Shown piece after piece: positions 1 through 12,715 of a stretch of 64,000 nucleotides of DNA. The position numbers were made by a program, and so were the translations under genes. The notes below the pieces were generated by a model. The model ran no database searches. It was not told the DNA's origin and saw only the letters and a list, made by a program, of their open reading frames with translations. Positions within the stretch are counted from its first letter, which is position 1, and every line of letters starts with the position of its first letter. Source of the stretch: Ampullaceana balthica (Eukaryota; Mollusca; Gastropoda; Lymnaeidae); assembly GCA_944989445.1 (NCBI GenBank), contig CALYLW010000558.1, positions 62,001-126,000 of the forward strand. The letters run 5' to 3'.

Positions 1-40
1 TTTTCAAAACTATGTTTAACTTAATTTGTGAAATAATTAC

Positions 41-1191
41 CCTTTGATTTCCAGCCCAAAGAAGTTCTTGATGTCCATCAAAATTTACACAAGTTATACT
101 TGCATTTGCTGTCTTATCCATCATCTGACACCCCATTGGACTGAAAAAATTTTAATATTAAAGAAATCAAGGTATCAAAATGACATATTGTATTGTGTAA
201 CAAGAACATTTTATAAATCTTATAAAACTGAAAAAAAAAGTTTTAAAAACATAAGTAACACTTACATAAAATCCCCTTCCCTAAGATCTTGCAAGGCAGG
301 ATCCCCATACATCTGCATAATATGATGTTGTGAATATGCATCGCCCCCACCTAGCATATGGCCATCCATCTGATTCATTAAGTTAGGGTCTCCCATCAAA
401 GCTTGCATTCCCAATGTATTCTGATCCATATATCCACCCATCATTCCCTGGTGATCACGACTGTGCCTGAAATCGTGGTGAGAAAGGCCCTGGTCATGAT
501 GACCAAAATCTTGATGATAATCAGAGACTACTTGGTTCTGCTGCAAACCATGAAAATCTTGGGGCAGGCTGTTCTGTTGCGGGTGAAACTCGCCGGGAGT
601 GGTTTGATTCGGGTGGTGGAAATCATTTATTAATGCACCATGCTGTTGTCTGTGCTGTTGGTGTTGCTGATGTTGACGTTGATGCTGGTGCTGCTGATGT
701 TGCTGGCGCTGCTGTTGCTGGCGGAAATCAATGTGATGTTGCTGTGTTGGATGACTGTGATAGGTATTACTGCGCTGGTGGTGCTGGGATGGATGCTGGG
801 GAAAATTCTGTGGTGACATATTAGTACCCTGGTTAGAATTTTGGAAGCTCTGTTGTAAATTTTGTGGTGGCCTTGACGTTATTGGATTGCCCATATGAGG
901 ATGATAACCAGGGGGAAGACCTGGACTCTGCATAGGACCTGACTGGTAACCCATGGACATGCTCTGATCTTGACCTGGAACCATGGGATAGCCTGGTGGC
1001 ATATGAGGATCACCCAAAGGCGGATAACCTGGGGGCATCCTTGGTGGTATTGCAGTATTTGGAAAGACAGGGTTAGTGCCCATCTGATCCCTATGCATGT
1101 TTTGAGGTGGGAAGGTAGGAGGGGGTGGTGGCATATTCTGAGTGTCCTGGGTATGCGGCGGACGGTATGTTGGCAAATTGGGAAAATCCAT
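41..1191 (-). CDS. PAN2: Probable PAN2 poly(A) nuclease subunit, 5' end (2 exons, partial)
   Basis: Two exons read on the minus strand. Exon 1 runs 1191-266 from an ATG and ends at a GTAAGT donor. Exon 2 runs 140-41 with a TTTTTTCAG acceptor and a GTAATT donor, in matching phase. Exon 1 encodes about 308 residues rich in Pro, Gln, His and Met, with a Gln/His tract at about 724-635. Exon 2 gives ITCVNFDGHQELLWAGNQR. This fits the start of the WD40 region of PAN2, where the family has an FD..EELLW.GN..GH motif. PAN2 is the catalytic subunit of the PAN2-PAN3 cytoplasmic deadenylase that trims poly(A) tails. The WD40, UCH-like and RNase domains lie off the left edge. The assignment rests on one 33-residue exon. 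The N-terminal extension is much longer than the roughly 60 residues that precede this motif in vertebrates. A 5' non-coding exon was not identified. Confidence 0.68.
635..724 (-). repeat. Gln/His-coding trinucleotide-like tract
   Basis: Imperfect CAG/CAT/CGG-type triplets on the minus strand encode runs of Gln broken by His and Arg inside the first exon of the PAN2-like gene. Such tracts are prone to length change, and this one probably forms a disordered region. Confidence 0.7.
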
Positions 1192-4100
1192 GCCTAGAGT
1201 ACTAAAGTTTCCTGATGCCTATCCTGGCTAGAACTTCAATTGTTTAGTTGTTCCAGTGGTTATCTAGCATCCATTAACTTATCTGAAAATTTGATAAAAC
1301 AAAATTAATCAATTTGATATACGTACCTCATTATATTTCAAAAGTATTTTTATAAATTTATTATTAACTATATTATTTATTTTTAATGAAATGCTCAAAC
1401 TTAACCCTCTAAACATGATATCCTGCTCTCTCTGTCTGTTTAAAATCCATACATCACAAGGCAGATCTAAAGGTCACTAACTTGCTTTCAATCAACAGTC
1501 CATATATAAAAAATTTTGGCTTGTAACGATTGATTTCAATAGGTAACTTTTTACAAATTAATTAATACTTTAATTAATTAGAGAAAAAATTTTAGTCACA
1601 TAACTCATATAAGTTTGTCAAAAATCAAAATAACACTGGATTAATCTTACATCATCTAATAGCCAACTACGAAATAGAGAAGTATGTAAAATCCAAATAT
1701 GAAATAGACATTTGGTAGCTGATATTCAGCATTTTGCCATGTAGTCCATAATAGTTGTTGAAAACTGTGGTCTGCCAATACATGTTATAAAGTTCGCATA
1801 TGATACTTGAATATCATGTTGTAATGCAGCACTCACTGGACACTCAAAACAGAAATTTTTTGTTAAATATATTTTTTAACTAAAGAAAAATAGTATGTGG
1901 TTAATCTCAATATTTTTGCAACAAATACATTGTCTTGCCTGAAAGAACTGTAAATTTTATTTCTAATTATCACAACATTACCGATTTGGAAATTATTAAA
2001 TTTAATTTTTAATATTAAAAAAACCCGAGAAAAAAGGAAATATACAGTCACAGTGTAAACAAGCCCCACCACACTTGTGTATTAAGAATCAACTACATAT
2101 ATTCATGAGGGCAGCAGTGATGTGAATGATCAAGTGCTTCAACTCAAAATTTCTACAACACTTCTAAAAATCTGGTAAATGTTGCACATCATTAGAATAT
2201 TAATAAATGAAATAAGATTGTTACTCATTGATAATTTGAGAGAAGAGACAACCAGAGGCTACCAGTATTTGGTGTACATCACTCACTTATGTCTCAACAA
2301 GCCACAAGAAACGTGTCTTGTGTTTGTGACATGAAAATGTCAAAACTACATTTTGGTGAAAATTATCCAGTTCCTAGTGGTTGGGAGAACTGGTGTAATT
2401 AACAAAAATTTTGGAGATTAACTTTAAAAAAACAACAATAATAAGCAAACTGTATCATGTATTTGATTCACATGATACATTTTTGTGCTAACGTGTTTTG
2501 TGTGATTTTTTCCATGAATCCTAGGGAATGGAGAAATGAAGGGGAAAAACCCAGGGTTCACAACAAAGTGTTATAATAACTTTATTGTCCTTCTCAATGT
2601 GCGATGTCAAGGTCTTGATGATGTTATTTCAGGCAAAACAATCTCACAGCAAATTTATATATTTTTTCCCAGTAGATATGCATCAAAATTGTGTTCATTC
2701 ACAAAGAAATTGAGCCCTCTATTTCATTTTTATGCAATGGGTTCATCCTGCTCTAAAATATATATTTATATTTTTATTCTGAGATTTTTGGCTGTGAAAC
2801 ATGTTTCTAGATCTAGTCCAAATTCTATTAAGATGGAACTTTAGATAAATGGTAGGTTTTAGTCCATTGATCTAGCTTTGTTTCCCCCCCCCCTCCCCCA
2901 GGAAAAATTCCTTGCTAGCCTTTTTATTTATCTAGTCCTGGAGAGAGAGTCACATAGGCTTTTAAAAAAGATTAATATCCACATTTTTTTAAATAACTGA
3001 AGACTGAAGTTATAAAACATCAACCATTCAAAAAAAATTTAATAATACGTAAATTTTTAATAGTTAAGAAGTTAAGAATCTTTATGATGTTATACAAGAA
3101 GTTCATTTTTTATGTCCATCTTAAAATGTTTAAATTTCATTATAACCCCAGAGTTTTTGCTATTTAAACTGTAAACAATATGGTACATTGATGTTTTCAC
3201 AAATTCACATACATATCATTACTGTTTACTACTTTGTTAAGCTCATAATTTTAAAATTTCTTGTAAATTTTTTTTGGGGTGTTCACAATAGAGCTAAACA
3301 TCAGAGCACCTATAAAGTCACCGACGGACACGCATGCGAGAGTTGTTAAATTTATAAACATTTTATTGTGGGTTCTCAGAACTTGAGAAATACCTCACTA
3401 CTGCTAAAAGTTAACCATTCTTTTTTTAACAGATAACCGGTCCTCAAAACGAGTGGTCCATTCAAACTTTGTCATAAGTTGCCTCGATTCTCTTAAATCT
3501 CGAGACCATTTATGTCCTCATTGGTTACCAATAATGGCATGTGATTAAAAGCATCTTGCCCAGCAGCGGCACTGGGGCATATGCCAGACCAAGATCCAAA
3601 TAAACTACATATTAAAATTTAATACATAATTTTTAAAAATCTGAAACATATAAATACAAAACATTTTGAAACATTTAATAACATGTTTAATTAATTAATA
3701 CCTCAACCTGCTGGGGCTCACTAAAATAAATCAGTTTAAAAATTTAAGGGATGGAAGAAGTAGGAATGTACCTCTATCCAAGGTCACTGAAGAGGGGAAG
3801 AATTTGAAATTATAGTCTAACTTTAAACCTACACTTTTTCTAGTAACTTAGTTGCTAGTGTCAAGTCATATGCAACCATATTAGACTTAAGACAAAGAAT
3901 GTGAGGTTGTGCTGTCCATGCAATATTTAGCAAGAAATAAACTGGCGACGATTTTTGCATGATGGCCTATTTAGTCGCTCTACAGAGTAGGCCTACGACC
4001 GCTAGGAGTAGGACTAATTTTTGTCAGATTCAGATTGACTTAACTTCATAACTTATTAAATATTATTGAAATTTCGATGCAGCTTGACCTTGTCATTGTC

Positions 4101-5049
4101 TTGGAGTCATTGGAGTACTATCAGAGTAGGCATTGTGCCTTGTGGTTGTGTTGAATTTTAAATTATATTACAATTACTTTACATAATTATAAAATAAAAT
4201 TAAACTTAAAAGCATTTGTCATTTGTGTTTAGTTGTTTTTTTTTAATTTGTCTTTTGACTATAGAGGTAGAGGCCCGACTGAAAAACAGTTTAAATTTGA
4301 ATAATTTTATTAAAATAGTGATATAAATTAAATAAAAATAAAATTAGCAATTTTAATTTTAATTATTAGGCCTAGCTTAAGCAGTGGCTTTTAATTTTAC
4401 TTTTAGACTTTAGACAAATAGGCTATAAAATTTGTAAAAATAAAATACATTTCATTAGTAAATTATATAGTATATAGGCGTAGATACAATTCAGTTAAAA
4501 ACAGTCGGCAGATGATAATTTCAGTGTAAGAAAGAGTAAGTTCAGTAAGTTAAAGTAAAGAGTAAAGTGTAACTCGCCAGTGTCAGTTTTATCACCAGCA
4601 CCACCGTGCTTCTACATTAAATAAGTTTAACGCAACTCAATCGAATATTTTTAACAGTTTATACCTGAATGAAAGTAGACTAATGTGTATAAATACTTAC
4701 TTATGGTTTAAATTATGAACTTATAAACAGATAACCAAAGCATATTTGTAAAAATGAAAATTATTTTAAAAATTACAAGACCCTTGCGACCAAATTGATC
4801 GTTTCCCTCGACATAGAGACTAATGAGGCTTCAATTTTATGAATAGCAAAATTCGAGTCTATTTTTACAAGACTCGTGTGATTACAGCTCACATCAGATT
4901 ACATACGAATTTTTATATTTTTGTTCACTATACTGTCATTGGATAAATTTTCCTTTAAATAAACCTTTCAAGGGGGCGAGTGTTGCTGGTGTGATTTTTT
5001 CGCCCATCCGCCTAGGCTAACTTGAAACACTAGAGGATTGTAGAAAAAA
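1192..5049. other. Gene-free AT-rich region upstream of the PAN2-like gene
   Basis: No coding exon or recognisable element was found. Open frames here (for example 2536-2844 and 1863-2072) are short, of low complexity and show no family motif. The promoter and any 5' untranslated exon of the minus-strand PAN2-like gene should lie in this interval, but no core promoter element could be fixed. A poly-C run occurs near 2885. Confidence 0.5.
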
Positions 5050-5391
5050 AAAGAGCAAAGTATTAATAATACTTAAGGCAATTAATTCTAACTTGACAAT
5101 ACAACACAAAGATAACCTAATACAACACCCAGATACACGTAGGGATACAACACTTTTCTTATTTCATATGCAAGAACAAACACATAAAAATGCTCGTTCT
5201 TCCCGTCCAGAATTCGGACAAAGAATGAGTTGCCTGAGGAAACAAGAAAACCATCACACTTTATTACATTTAAAAATCTAATAAAAATGCAAGACTAGAC
5301 ATAAACCATGGATAAGCGTAGTAGCTCGCAATAATCTTCTGTACAGAAGGAGCGCCTGTAACAGATAAATAGATAAGATAATCGAAGGCTA
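5050..5391 (+). mobile_element. 5'-truncated LINE 3' end (non-LTR retrotransposon)
   Basis: The plus strand from about 5180 encodes CSFFPSRIRTKNELPEETRK and ends in a stop at 5296-5298. This is the C-terminus typical of Jockey/CR1-type reverse transcriptase ORFs (SFFPR.IR.WN.LP), with the conserved Trp replaced by Lys. The 3' untranslated part ends in ATCTTCTGTACAGAAGGAGCG followed by GATAA-like repeats. The same 3' end occurs on the minus strand at 59395-59741 and in the SINE copies. It is dead and truncated at its 5' end. Confidence 0.75.
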
Positions 5392-5571
5392 GCTTTTCCC
5401 CTAATTTAGCTTGGTTGTGATTTTTTTTTAATTTTAAAAAAGACAACAAAAAAGCATAACAATTTAATATAAGATTATTGTAAATTACCCATTTTTTACC
5501 TTTAGTTCTTATGAATTGAAAATTGTGGCATGGAAAATATTGCTTGAAAATTTAGTTCAAATTGTGAAATA

Positions 5572-6600
5572 TTACATAAAAGTTGAATGAATAGTGAATA
5601 GGCTACCCATCAATTGGCACGGCCATTCAAAAATAAAAGAAAATGGTGTGCTGGACAAGACGTCTAGAGATGTTGCCAGATGTAAAGAGCGCAAGAGTAA
5701 TATAACGTCAGCGATCAAGATGCAGGGGGCTATTAACCAGAGTACCAAAACAGATAGAGTGACGAATGGGCGCCGGATTAACTTTGTCATCAGTATTGCG
5801 TTGGACACGTGACACGTGCCCATTTCTATCCAGAATAAAATAATGGTTGCTTTTAACTCTACAACTCTTTCCGGAGGAATGGGCTGACCTTTACGGGGTC
5901 CTCTGGGTAAGTAGGGTACGCGAGGCCCGAAACTAACAGTCCCGACGAGGAACGTCGAAGTCCCGCTAGGGTTAGCTAGGCAAGTAGACAGATGATTACA
6001 GTCTCTGTGCGGATCGTAGACAGGGGCACCCGTGGTGGAGAATGCCCCCGTCAATGACGAAAACCATTGCACCCGTTGAGGGTCAGGTCATCCAAAGCGA
6101 CCGTTTCGTCCCCCTTTCTAGATATTTTCAGTGAACGGCACTGTTTAAGGCCAGGAGGGCCAGTACAATACTAGAAAAAGTGCCGTGAGGATCTTTGGTC
6201 GGACGTCAGCTCTGAGGAGACTTACCCAATGGGGATGCCCTTATCCAACACTATGTAGTTGGCTATTGCGGTTGCCCGCACCTCCATGGGTGGTCTACAA
6301 TGATGTTTCCCCTATCTTGCGACAGTCATTGGATACATAGACCCGTATTCTGTGCCCTGGTGGCGCCGCAGCTATGGCGGATCGAAGTAGGAAAAAAATC
6401 CACATCCACCCTTTGGGGTGGAAACTCCCATTGAGAGGCAGACTAGGTCGACTTTGTGCGGCTGCCATCTGCCCAGACGACCCCCTCTTTTAGGGGATCG
6501 TCTCGGGGGTGTCCCCGTCGGCTAGCTCCCCTCGGGGGAGGGGAGAAAGTTGCCGGGGAATTCCCCGAGGGGTTCTAAAAGAGTCTTAGTGACTCAGGGC
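5572..6600 (-). other. Unclassified GC-rich block with a 166-codon frame
   Basis: Base composition shifts sharply to GC-rich between about 5850 and 6600, unlike the AT-rich surroundings, with short inverted repeats of GGGG/CCCC type near 6480-6580. The minus strand holds an open frame (6072-5572) encoding a Pro/Gly-rich half and a hydrophobic stretch, with no family motif I recognise. An embedded GTAAGT lies upstream on the minus strand. It may be a fragment of an unrecognised transposable element or a 5' untranslated region. I do not assign a function. Confidence 0.3.
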
Positions 6601-7076
6601 CTTTTGACGCCATCTCAAATGTCATAACTCTACAAAATGATCAGTTTGGCCCAATATTTCTTATCTTAATTTTTTTTAATGAGCTTCATAAATATAATTT
6701 TATAAATCAAGCATCTAGCTAGATTGAACTTAATGTATTCAAATAAACTCACATCTGCCGTATGGCGAAACAGCAACAACCAGGCCCCCCTCCCCCAATG
6801 CTATTTACGGATGGACGGATATTCTTGCAGCTCAAAGGTATCAGATTCAAAGGTACTTAATAACGTGACGTAAATTATATAACGGTATTATGACCATATT
6901 CCCCTTCTCTTTATTTATTTTATTTATTTTGGTCTTTTTATTTGGGGGGGGGGTGGGTGTATATAATGTATCTGAACTGTCTGCCAGTTGCTAAAGTTTT
7001 AAATGAAAATTTTTTGTTCAGTTTTTTTTTGGGCAAGAGATACTCAGCATATTCAAGGACGCACTTTGTGGCAAAG

Positions 7077-7352
7077 AGGCACGATGGTCGAGGGGCATGC
7101 GCGCTTGGCTGACGTACCGAATGTCACGGGATCGAATCTCCATGAAGGCAAGGACTTGTTCCCGGTGACAAGGGTTTCCCTGAGTCCACCCATCTCCGAA
7201 TGACACAAGTTAGTGAAACTAAGGCGGCTGGGAATAGCGTGGAACCCTCATAGCCGTGGCCTGTGAACGCTGCGTCACTTGCCAGCAGACCGCCATGGTC
7301 CGTGGTCGTGGACGCAGTTATCTTCTGTATTGAAGGAGCGTCTGTATATATA
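7077..7352 (+). mobile_element. tRNA-derived SINE, copy A
   Basis: The head resembles a tRNA gene, with an A-box-like region (GGTCGAGGGGCATGCGCGCT) and a degenerate B box (GGGATCGAATCTC). The body is shared with the copies at 50901-51173 and 49671-49962 (GGCAAGGA.TTGTTCCCGG, GGCGGCTGGG, GTGGAACCC). The tail CTTCTGTATTGAAGGAGCGTC matches the 3' end of the LINE at 5050-5391. Mutations in the A and B boxes suggest an old copy. Confidence 0.85.
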
Positions 7353-9210
7353 AAGAAATTAAAGAAAAAAGACTGTTTATGCCACTGGTAAATTTATATT
7401 TCAATTACACAACGCTGCCATTTTTTTCGTATTTATTAACTTTTTGCCAGATTGTGCGTTGTCTCGGGTTGTCTCGTGTTTTCTTCATGCTCCAGACTAA
7501 GCCATAGTTCGGCCATAACCGCTAACCTGTTCGAGAACTTCCTTGCCTTTATGACAAGTATAGGGTCTACCATTTAATTTCCCATTAAAACAATTAATTA
7601 AGTTCATTGCTTTTGAATAATATTTTTCTCCGCACATGTGAATTTTTAATTATATTAAACAATACAGTATAGTCCTAGCTGTCCGCTTTTCAGAGGTTTC
7701 ATTTGGGGAATAGGCATAGTGAAAAAACATACAGTGCGCGTTTTCTCTGTGGGACAATTGCACCACATGTGATCAATGTTTTGCTTGCGCTGACAACCTA
7801 ATCGTTTCGCCACATCCACTTTTTCCTATATAAGCTCACACTTTCCCCTTCTTGCTTCATTGACTCTTCGGATTTCACCGCAGCTAAGTTTTTATTTTTT
7901 ATATTCTTATTTCTTTATATTCGTTTTATTTGTGTACCTTTTTTGTTCATCGAGGAAGGCTCTTTGCTGAAAGGTTCGCTGTTTTGTTACGTCCTGTCAG
8001 GCTAACTCATACCCTGTTTACATGTTATCCATTTACTAATCTATAACTATAAGCCTGATTGCTATCTCACCATGTTCATTTCTCAGGGCTCTGGGACAAA
8101 TCAATGACATTAGTTCAAACGAACAAGAGAAAAAGATGTGGTTTTAAGGGAAAATCTTTTGGTTTACGTTAAAATAAATAATTAGACTTAATGAAATTTT
8201 AGCAAATTATTTTAAAGAATAAGTAACAGTGAATAACAGATTTTAGTATTAGATAAATGCCTTTAACGAAAAATCTCTTATACATACAATTAGTTGTTTA
8301 AATAGAGTTTCCGTATAGAAGACTGCTTGTACTGTCAGATTGAAATGGCTATGAAACGTACGAAAACAAAGTTCTATCTTCTTATAATTGGGAGTTAGGT
8401 CTATTTTTTTAAGAAAAAAAAAGTGATAATTAATCTTTCAAAGAGAACCCAACTGCACAGACTGTCGTAAGTATTTAAATAAATAAATTATCTGATCATT
8501 AGTTGGTATGGAAGATATGACACAAACTGATCCCAAAATCATTCAAAATGACTAAAATGAGTTCAGTTAGTTAACTCAGTCAGTTAAGTCAAAGTTATTC
8601 AGTGTCAGTGACGCACTCAGTGTGTAAAATCTGCAGGATTACCTTTAATTTACTATGGCCATGGCACAAAATTACTGAATTACAGCACTTATACTGCTCT
8701 ATTCTACTGAACTAGGCTAACTAGTTACTAGGCTACTAGTAGTTACTTTACTTACTACTTTACTTAACTTTTTACTAGGCCTCTAGCCTCTGGTTCTAAC
8801 CCTAAAATTTACATTACTTAACTGATAACTGAGTTAAGTAATGTAAATGTTGTGCCTCCTTCTCCAACTGTATACATGATTCTTTAAATCCGTCATCCTT
8901 ATGTTTTCCTTAGCTAGGTTTCCTCTTTCCTGCATAATTTTTTTAATTTAAAGATATTATTATTATTAGGCTACTATTACAAACGATGACGATTTCTGGT
9001 ATTTAACACTCTTCAACATTTGCTCGAGCTGAGATTTTATTAATTTATTTATGATATTTTCAGGGATTCATGCAAACATTTTCCCCCTTTTATTATACAA
9101 TAAAATTAATAAAATAAGTTTGGGGGCCCTAAATTCATTGGGAGCCCCTGGCTTTAGCCTTTTAAGCCCCCCCTTTAATCCGCCATAGGGATATTGCATA
9201 CAATTATCAA
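7353..9210. other. Intergenic AT-rich region
   Basis: No gene was found. A TATA-like CTATATAAGC lies at about 7825-7836, followed by a pyrimidine-rich stretch and TCATTGAC. This could be a relic LTR or Pol II promoter, but no partner repeat or coding region supports it. A perfect hairpin lies at 8807-8848. Confidence 0.4.
8807..8848. repeat. Perfect 17-bp inverted repeat (hairpin)
   Basis: Arms 8807-8823 (ATTTACATTACTTAACT) and 8832-8848 are exact reverse complements separated by an 8-base loop. Function is unknown. It could be a foldback element or a transcribed hairpin. Confidence 0.85.
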
Positions 9211-9232
9211 AGTGCTGCTACGACAAAGTAAC

Positions 9233-9310
9233 GGCAGACAACTCGACGAGATGTTGCTAGTGCTGCGACATGTCATAACACTAGCAACATCCCATCGAGT
9301 TGTCTGCTGC
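9233..9310. repeat. Near-perfect 30-bp inverted repeat, possible foldback element
   Basis: The left arm at 9233-9262 and the right arm at 9279-9310 pair almost completely (GACAACTCGA..GATGTTGCTAGTG) around a 16-base loop. The motif GCTGCTACGAC occurs in direct orientation at 9214-9224 and 9306-9316, like a target duplication overlapping the right arm. Confidence 0.75.
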
Positions 9311-9810
9311 TACGACTAGCCGTAAAAAATATGCTGTATTTTTAATTATGTTAATAATAATACTTTAATACATAATAAAATTTCATGATTACTAGGTAAG
9401 CCGATTAATGACTTTTAAAGTTTTAAAGGTTAAAAAAACTTGATTGGTGTCCATTTAATCACAAACATTTATAATTTTAAAAAATCTATATCTGACATGA
9501 GCTTCGCTAGACGAAGTAGTAGTCAGATGAGTTTGATGTTAAAACTGATAGTGGGATCCAATCCCGCTCCCGTCTAATTAAAAAAAAATTTAATTAAACT
9601 TTTTAAAAAAACCACAATGAGTGTGCTGGTAATTGTAATTTTTGTTCTTCTTATTCTGAAAAGCGGATACTAGATTAAATCTATTTAATTTAAATTTAGA
9701 TTTTAGAATTAATACACACATGACACATAAATAAGCCTAGATCTATTAATATCGTATTATATATGATATATGCGCATAAAATATTATGACGAGTTTATTA
9801 AAATATAATA

Positions 9811-10021
9811 GTACTAGCGTATCACCTGTCAAAAATGGCGAAAGTTTTAAAAATAAATACACATCAGATTAAAAAATAATGTAATACAGAACTTTCATTT
9901 GTTTTATTTATTTTTATTTGATTTATTTATCATATTGAACAATTTTATGCGGAACGTTAGAAAAGAGTTATTTTTGGTGCAGTAATTTGGTGCGCTGCTT
10001 TCTAAAATTAGTAGCGTATTA
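9811..10021 (+). repeat. Dispersed repeat, copy 1
   Basis: It shares blocks in the same order with 11572-11810: CCTGTCAAAAATGGCGAAAG, then ATTGAACAATTTTATGCGGA, then GCGC.TTTCTAAAAT. The family is not recognised. Confidence 0.6.
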
Positions 10022-10025
10022 CATC

Positions 10026-10095
10026 CACACATACATACATACATACATACATACATACATACATACATACATACATACATACATACATACATACA

Positions 10096-10129
<34 letters not shown>

Positions 10130-10136
10130 CATACAT
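10026..10136. repeat. (CATA)n microsatellite
   Basis: About 27 tandem CATA units run almost without interruption. The MYVC-repeat reading frame across it is an artefact of the repeat. Confidence 0.97.
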
Positions 10137-11571
10137 GCAGACGACAGGAATTATGTCTATTGATGATTGATAACGACCTAGTTTTTTCGAAGGTGTTTAC
10201 TGCTAAGAAAAGAGTACTAAGACTAGTCGTTGCAGGTGTTAGTCGTCGTAACCATACGAAATAATTTTATTGCTACGACTAGTGTAGTGCCATCCAAAAA
10301 AATAAAATAAAAATAAATAATAATAAATAGTTATAATTTTTAAAATTGTAATCCCAATGGTCGTCTATTTTTCTTCTTCCTTTTTTTATTAAATTATTTT
10401 TTTTAATATATCGTATCTCAAAGCAATGTTCCCCATTGAAATTAATTGAAATGCCATTAATCCGTTCCAGCCCCCAAAATGCTACCCCTAATTGTTTTTG
10501 CTACGTGTTTTTTAGTACGAAAAATGTATTAATAAATGACAAATACAGTAGAACCCACTTAACTTGAGCCCCATTAACTCGCCAACCCTATTAAGTCGAC
10601 GTTTCTTACTGGAACCGCAAAATTCTCTCTTTGTCTTAGCATTTTCTCATCGGTTAATTCTATTCTTTTAAGTCGCCGAACCCTAATACCTCGAGCACAA
10701 AAGAGGGCCAAATTTGCCACTTAACGTTGGTTATCTCGATCCCCATGACACGTCGCCAGCTTTTGAAAATCGTATCGATGCCACTTCACCATCTCACTAC
10801 CGTATTTAATAGTAATAGTCTATTACTAACAGCCAGCCAACGACGCAAGCAAAAACACGCTTTGTCCCCATTTAGGCCGTGCTGGGCGTGTCTAGAAGAA
10901 CTGGGTCACGCAGCGTGTGTCGACAACGAAGGCACTCAGAGGGAAGCGGGGGCTTGTTTTGTATGACATCACGGGCAAAAAGCAACCAAGAGAGTGTATC
11001 AATGATTTAATTTTCACCTCGCGCCGTCTGATGGTGACTTTAAAGAACATGTGACGACACAGCCCGCTTGTTTTCAGCTTTCTTGCGCTGAATAGTAACA
11101 CACCTCGCTAGGGTTACCAACTCCCACAACCTCGATCCCGGGAGATTATAGAATTGCAAACATAAAGATTTAAACAAAACAATTATTTTAACATATTACA
11201 ATTTATATCTCTATATTATAGTTAACCGGAAGACGGGACAAGAAAGTCGATTCCGGGAGACTCCCGGCAAAAACGGGAGAGTTGACAACCCTACTCCTCG
11301 CGGCCTTGAACGTTGTTCACATTTTAACATCGCTGCACTGTGTGTTAGTTCTCGTCAACTAAGAGAGTTTTAAAATAAAAAAATAAAATAATAATTCACT
11401 AGTCGTACACATTTTTTAAAGCAAATATCAGTTTTGATATTAATGTGGTAATATTACGTCAAATGCCTTTAACTTGCAGGAAAACTGTCACTAAAAGACA
11501 GAGCTCAAATTTCAGGACCAATTAATCGCCCGGTATCTTTGCCACGTCTTTCAAATATAATATAAACTAGT

Positions 11572-11810
11572 GTATTACCCGTCAAAAATGACGGAAGTTT
11601 TCAAAATGGATATATTTCAGTTTTTCAGCCACATAGTAAATAATCAGAAAATGTAGAGACCAAGACAGAAAAGTTAAATCTCTTTCCATATTGAACAATT
11701 TTATGCGGATGTTTGAAAATGGTGGGTTTTTTTATTTTTTTATTTTTTTGCTTTTTTTTTCAAGGCTATTTTTTTAGAGGTGCGCTTTCTAAAATCTAGC
11801 GTTACGAACG
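11572..11810 (+). repeat. Dispersed repeat, copy 2
   Basis: Matches 9811-10021 in ordered blocks (CCCGTCAAAAATGACGGAAG, ATTGAACAATTTTATGCGGA, GTGCGCTTTCTAAAAT). It lies inside the 10546-13791 element. Confidence 0.6.
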
Positions 11811-12167
11811 GACATAGCAGAGTATATATTTTGATTATATATACGAATATATGTGTTATGAGAAAACCTCCAAGCTTAGGCTTCGCGTTATATAAGTTTG
11901 CATGAATAATAATGATATAATCAGGATAATAGTAAATGCATAGTGAATTACACACAGCATAAGGTGATACTACAGCAAAGAAGTTTGAAGTTGGAAGTAT
12001 TAACAAATATTGCTGAGGAGTCAGCCGGACGTTAACTTGCGGCATTGAATAGTGCGCACCAATTATGAGTGCACCAATAATACAGCACAGTGCATTAAAA
12101 ATAAATTATGTGACTGTAATGTGATCCACATCAAGGACATCTGTGATTTAAGCAGTTTAAGCTTCAT

Positions 12168-12715
12168 TGATGATTATGACTTATCAGTTTATTCGCCCAT
12201 TTGTCCATACATTATTAACACAACATTACCAAAACATGTAAAAAATAAAATGTAATTTTTACACATGTTAATAACAAAGAACTATTCATTTTGCATGAAA
12301 CGTAGTAAGCAAAGTTTGTCATAGGATAACAGAAAAGATTAAATTATCAACTGTTAATCCTATTTACAATTTAATATAAACATGTTAGTAATTCACATAA
12401 ACGTTTTTATTATTGTCAAGTCAGCACCTTTTCAAGGTCTATTATGACTTGTCAGTTTATGCGCCCATTGGTCCATACATTATTACCTTTACATTATCAA
12501 AAACATGTAAATAAAAAATTGTAACTATTTACAAATATGAATAAAAAAGAACTATTTATTTTGCATGAAACCTTTGAAGTAATATGTTAATCACTGGATA
12601 AAAGAAAATATTAAAGTATCAACAGGTATATAAAATTTAATATAGGTGTTTTAGGAATTCTAATAAACGTTTTCATTATTGTCAAGTCAGCACCCCTTCC
12701 AGTTCTATATTAAAA
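12168..12715. repeat. Imperfect direct duplication of about 270 bp
   Basis: The segment beginning TTATGACTTATCAGTTTAT, with CCCATTTGTCCATACATTAT and TATTGTCAAGTCAGCACC, is repeated once in tandem (about 12168-12440 and 12441-12715) at modest divergence. It is internal to the nested TIR element. Confidence 0.75.

Noticed and set aside
7825..7870. TATA box as a gene promoter
   Set aside because: No coding exon or repeat follows it. It could be a chance match in AT-rich DNA.
9904..10116. Open frame with repeated MYVC
   Set aside because: Produced entirely by the (CATA)n microsatellite.
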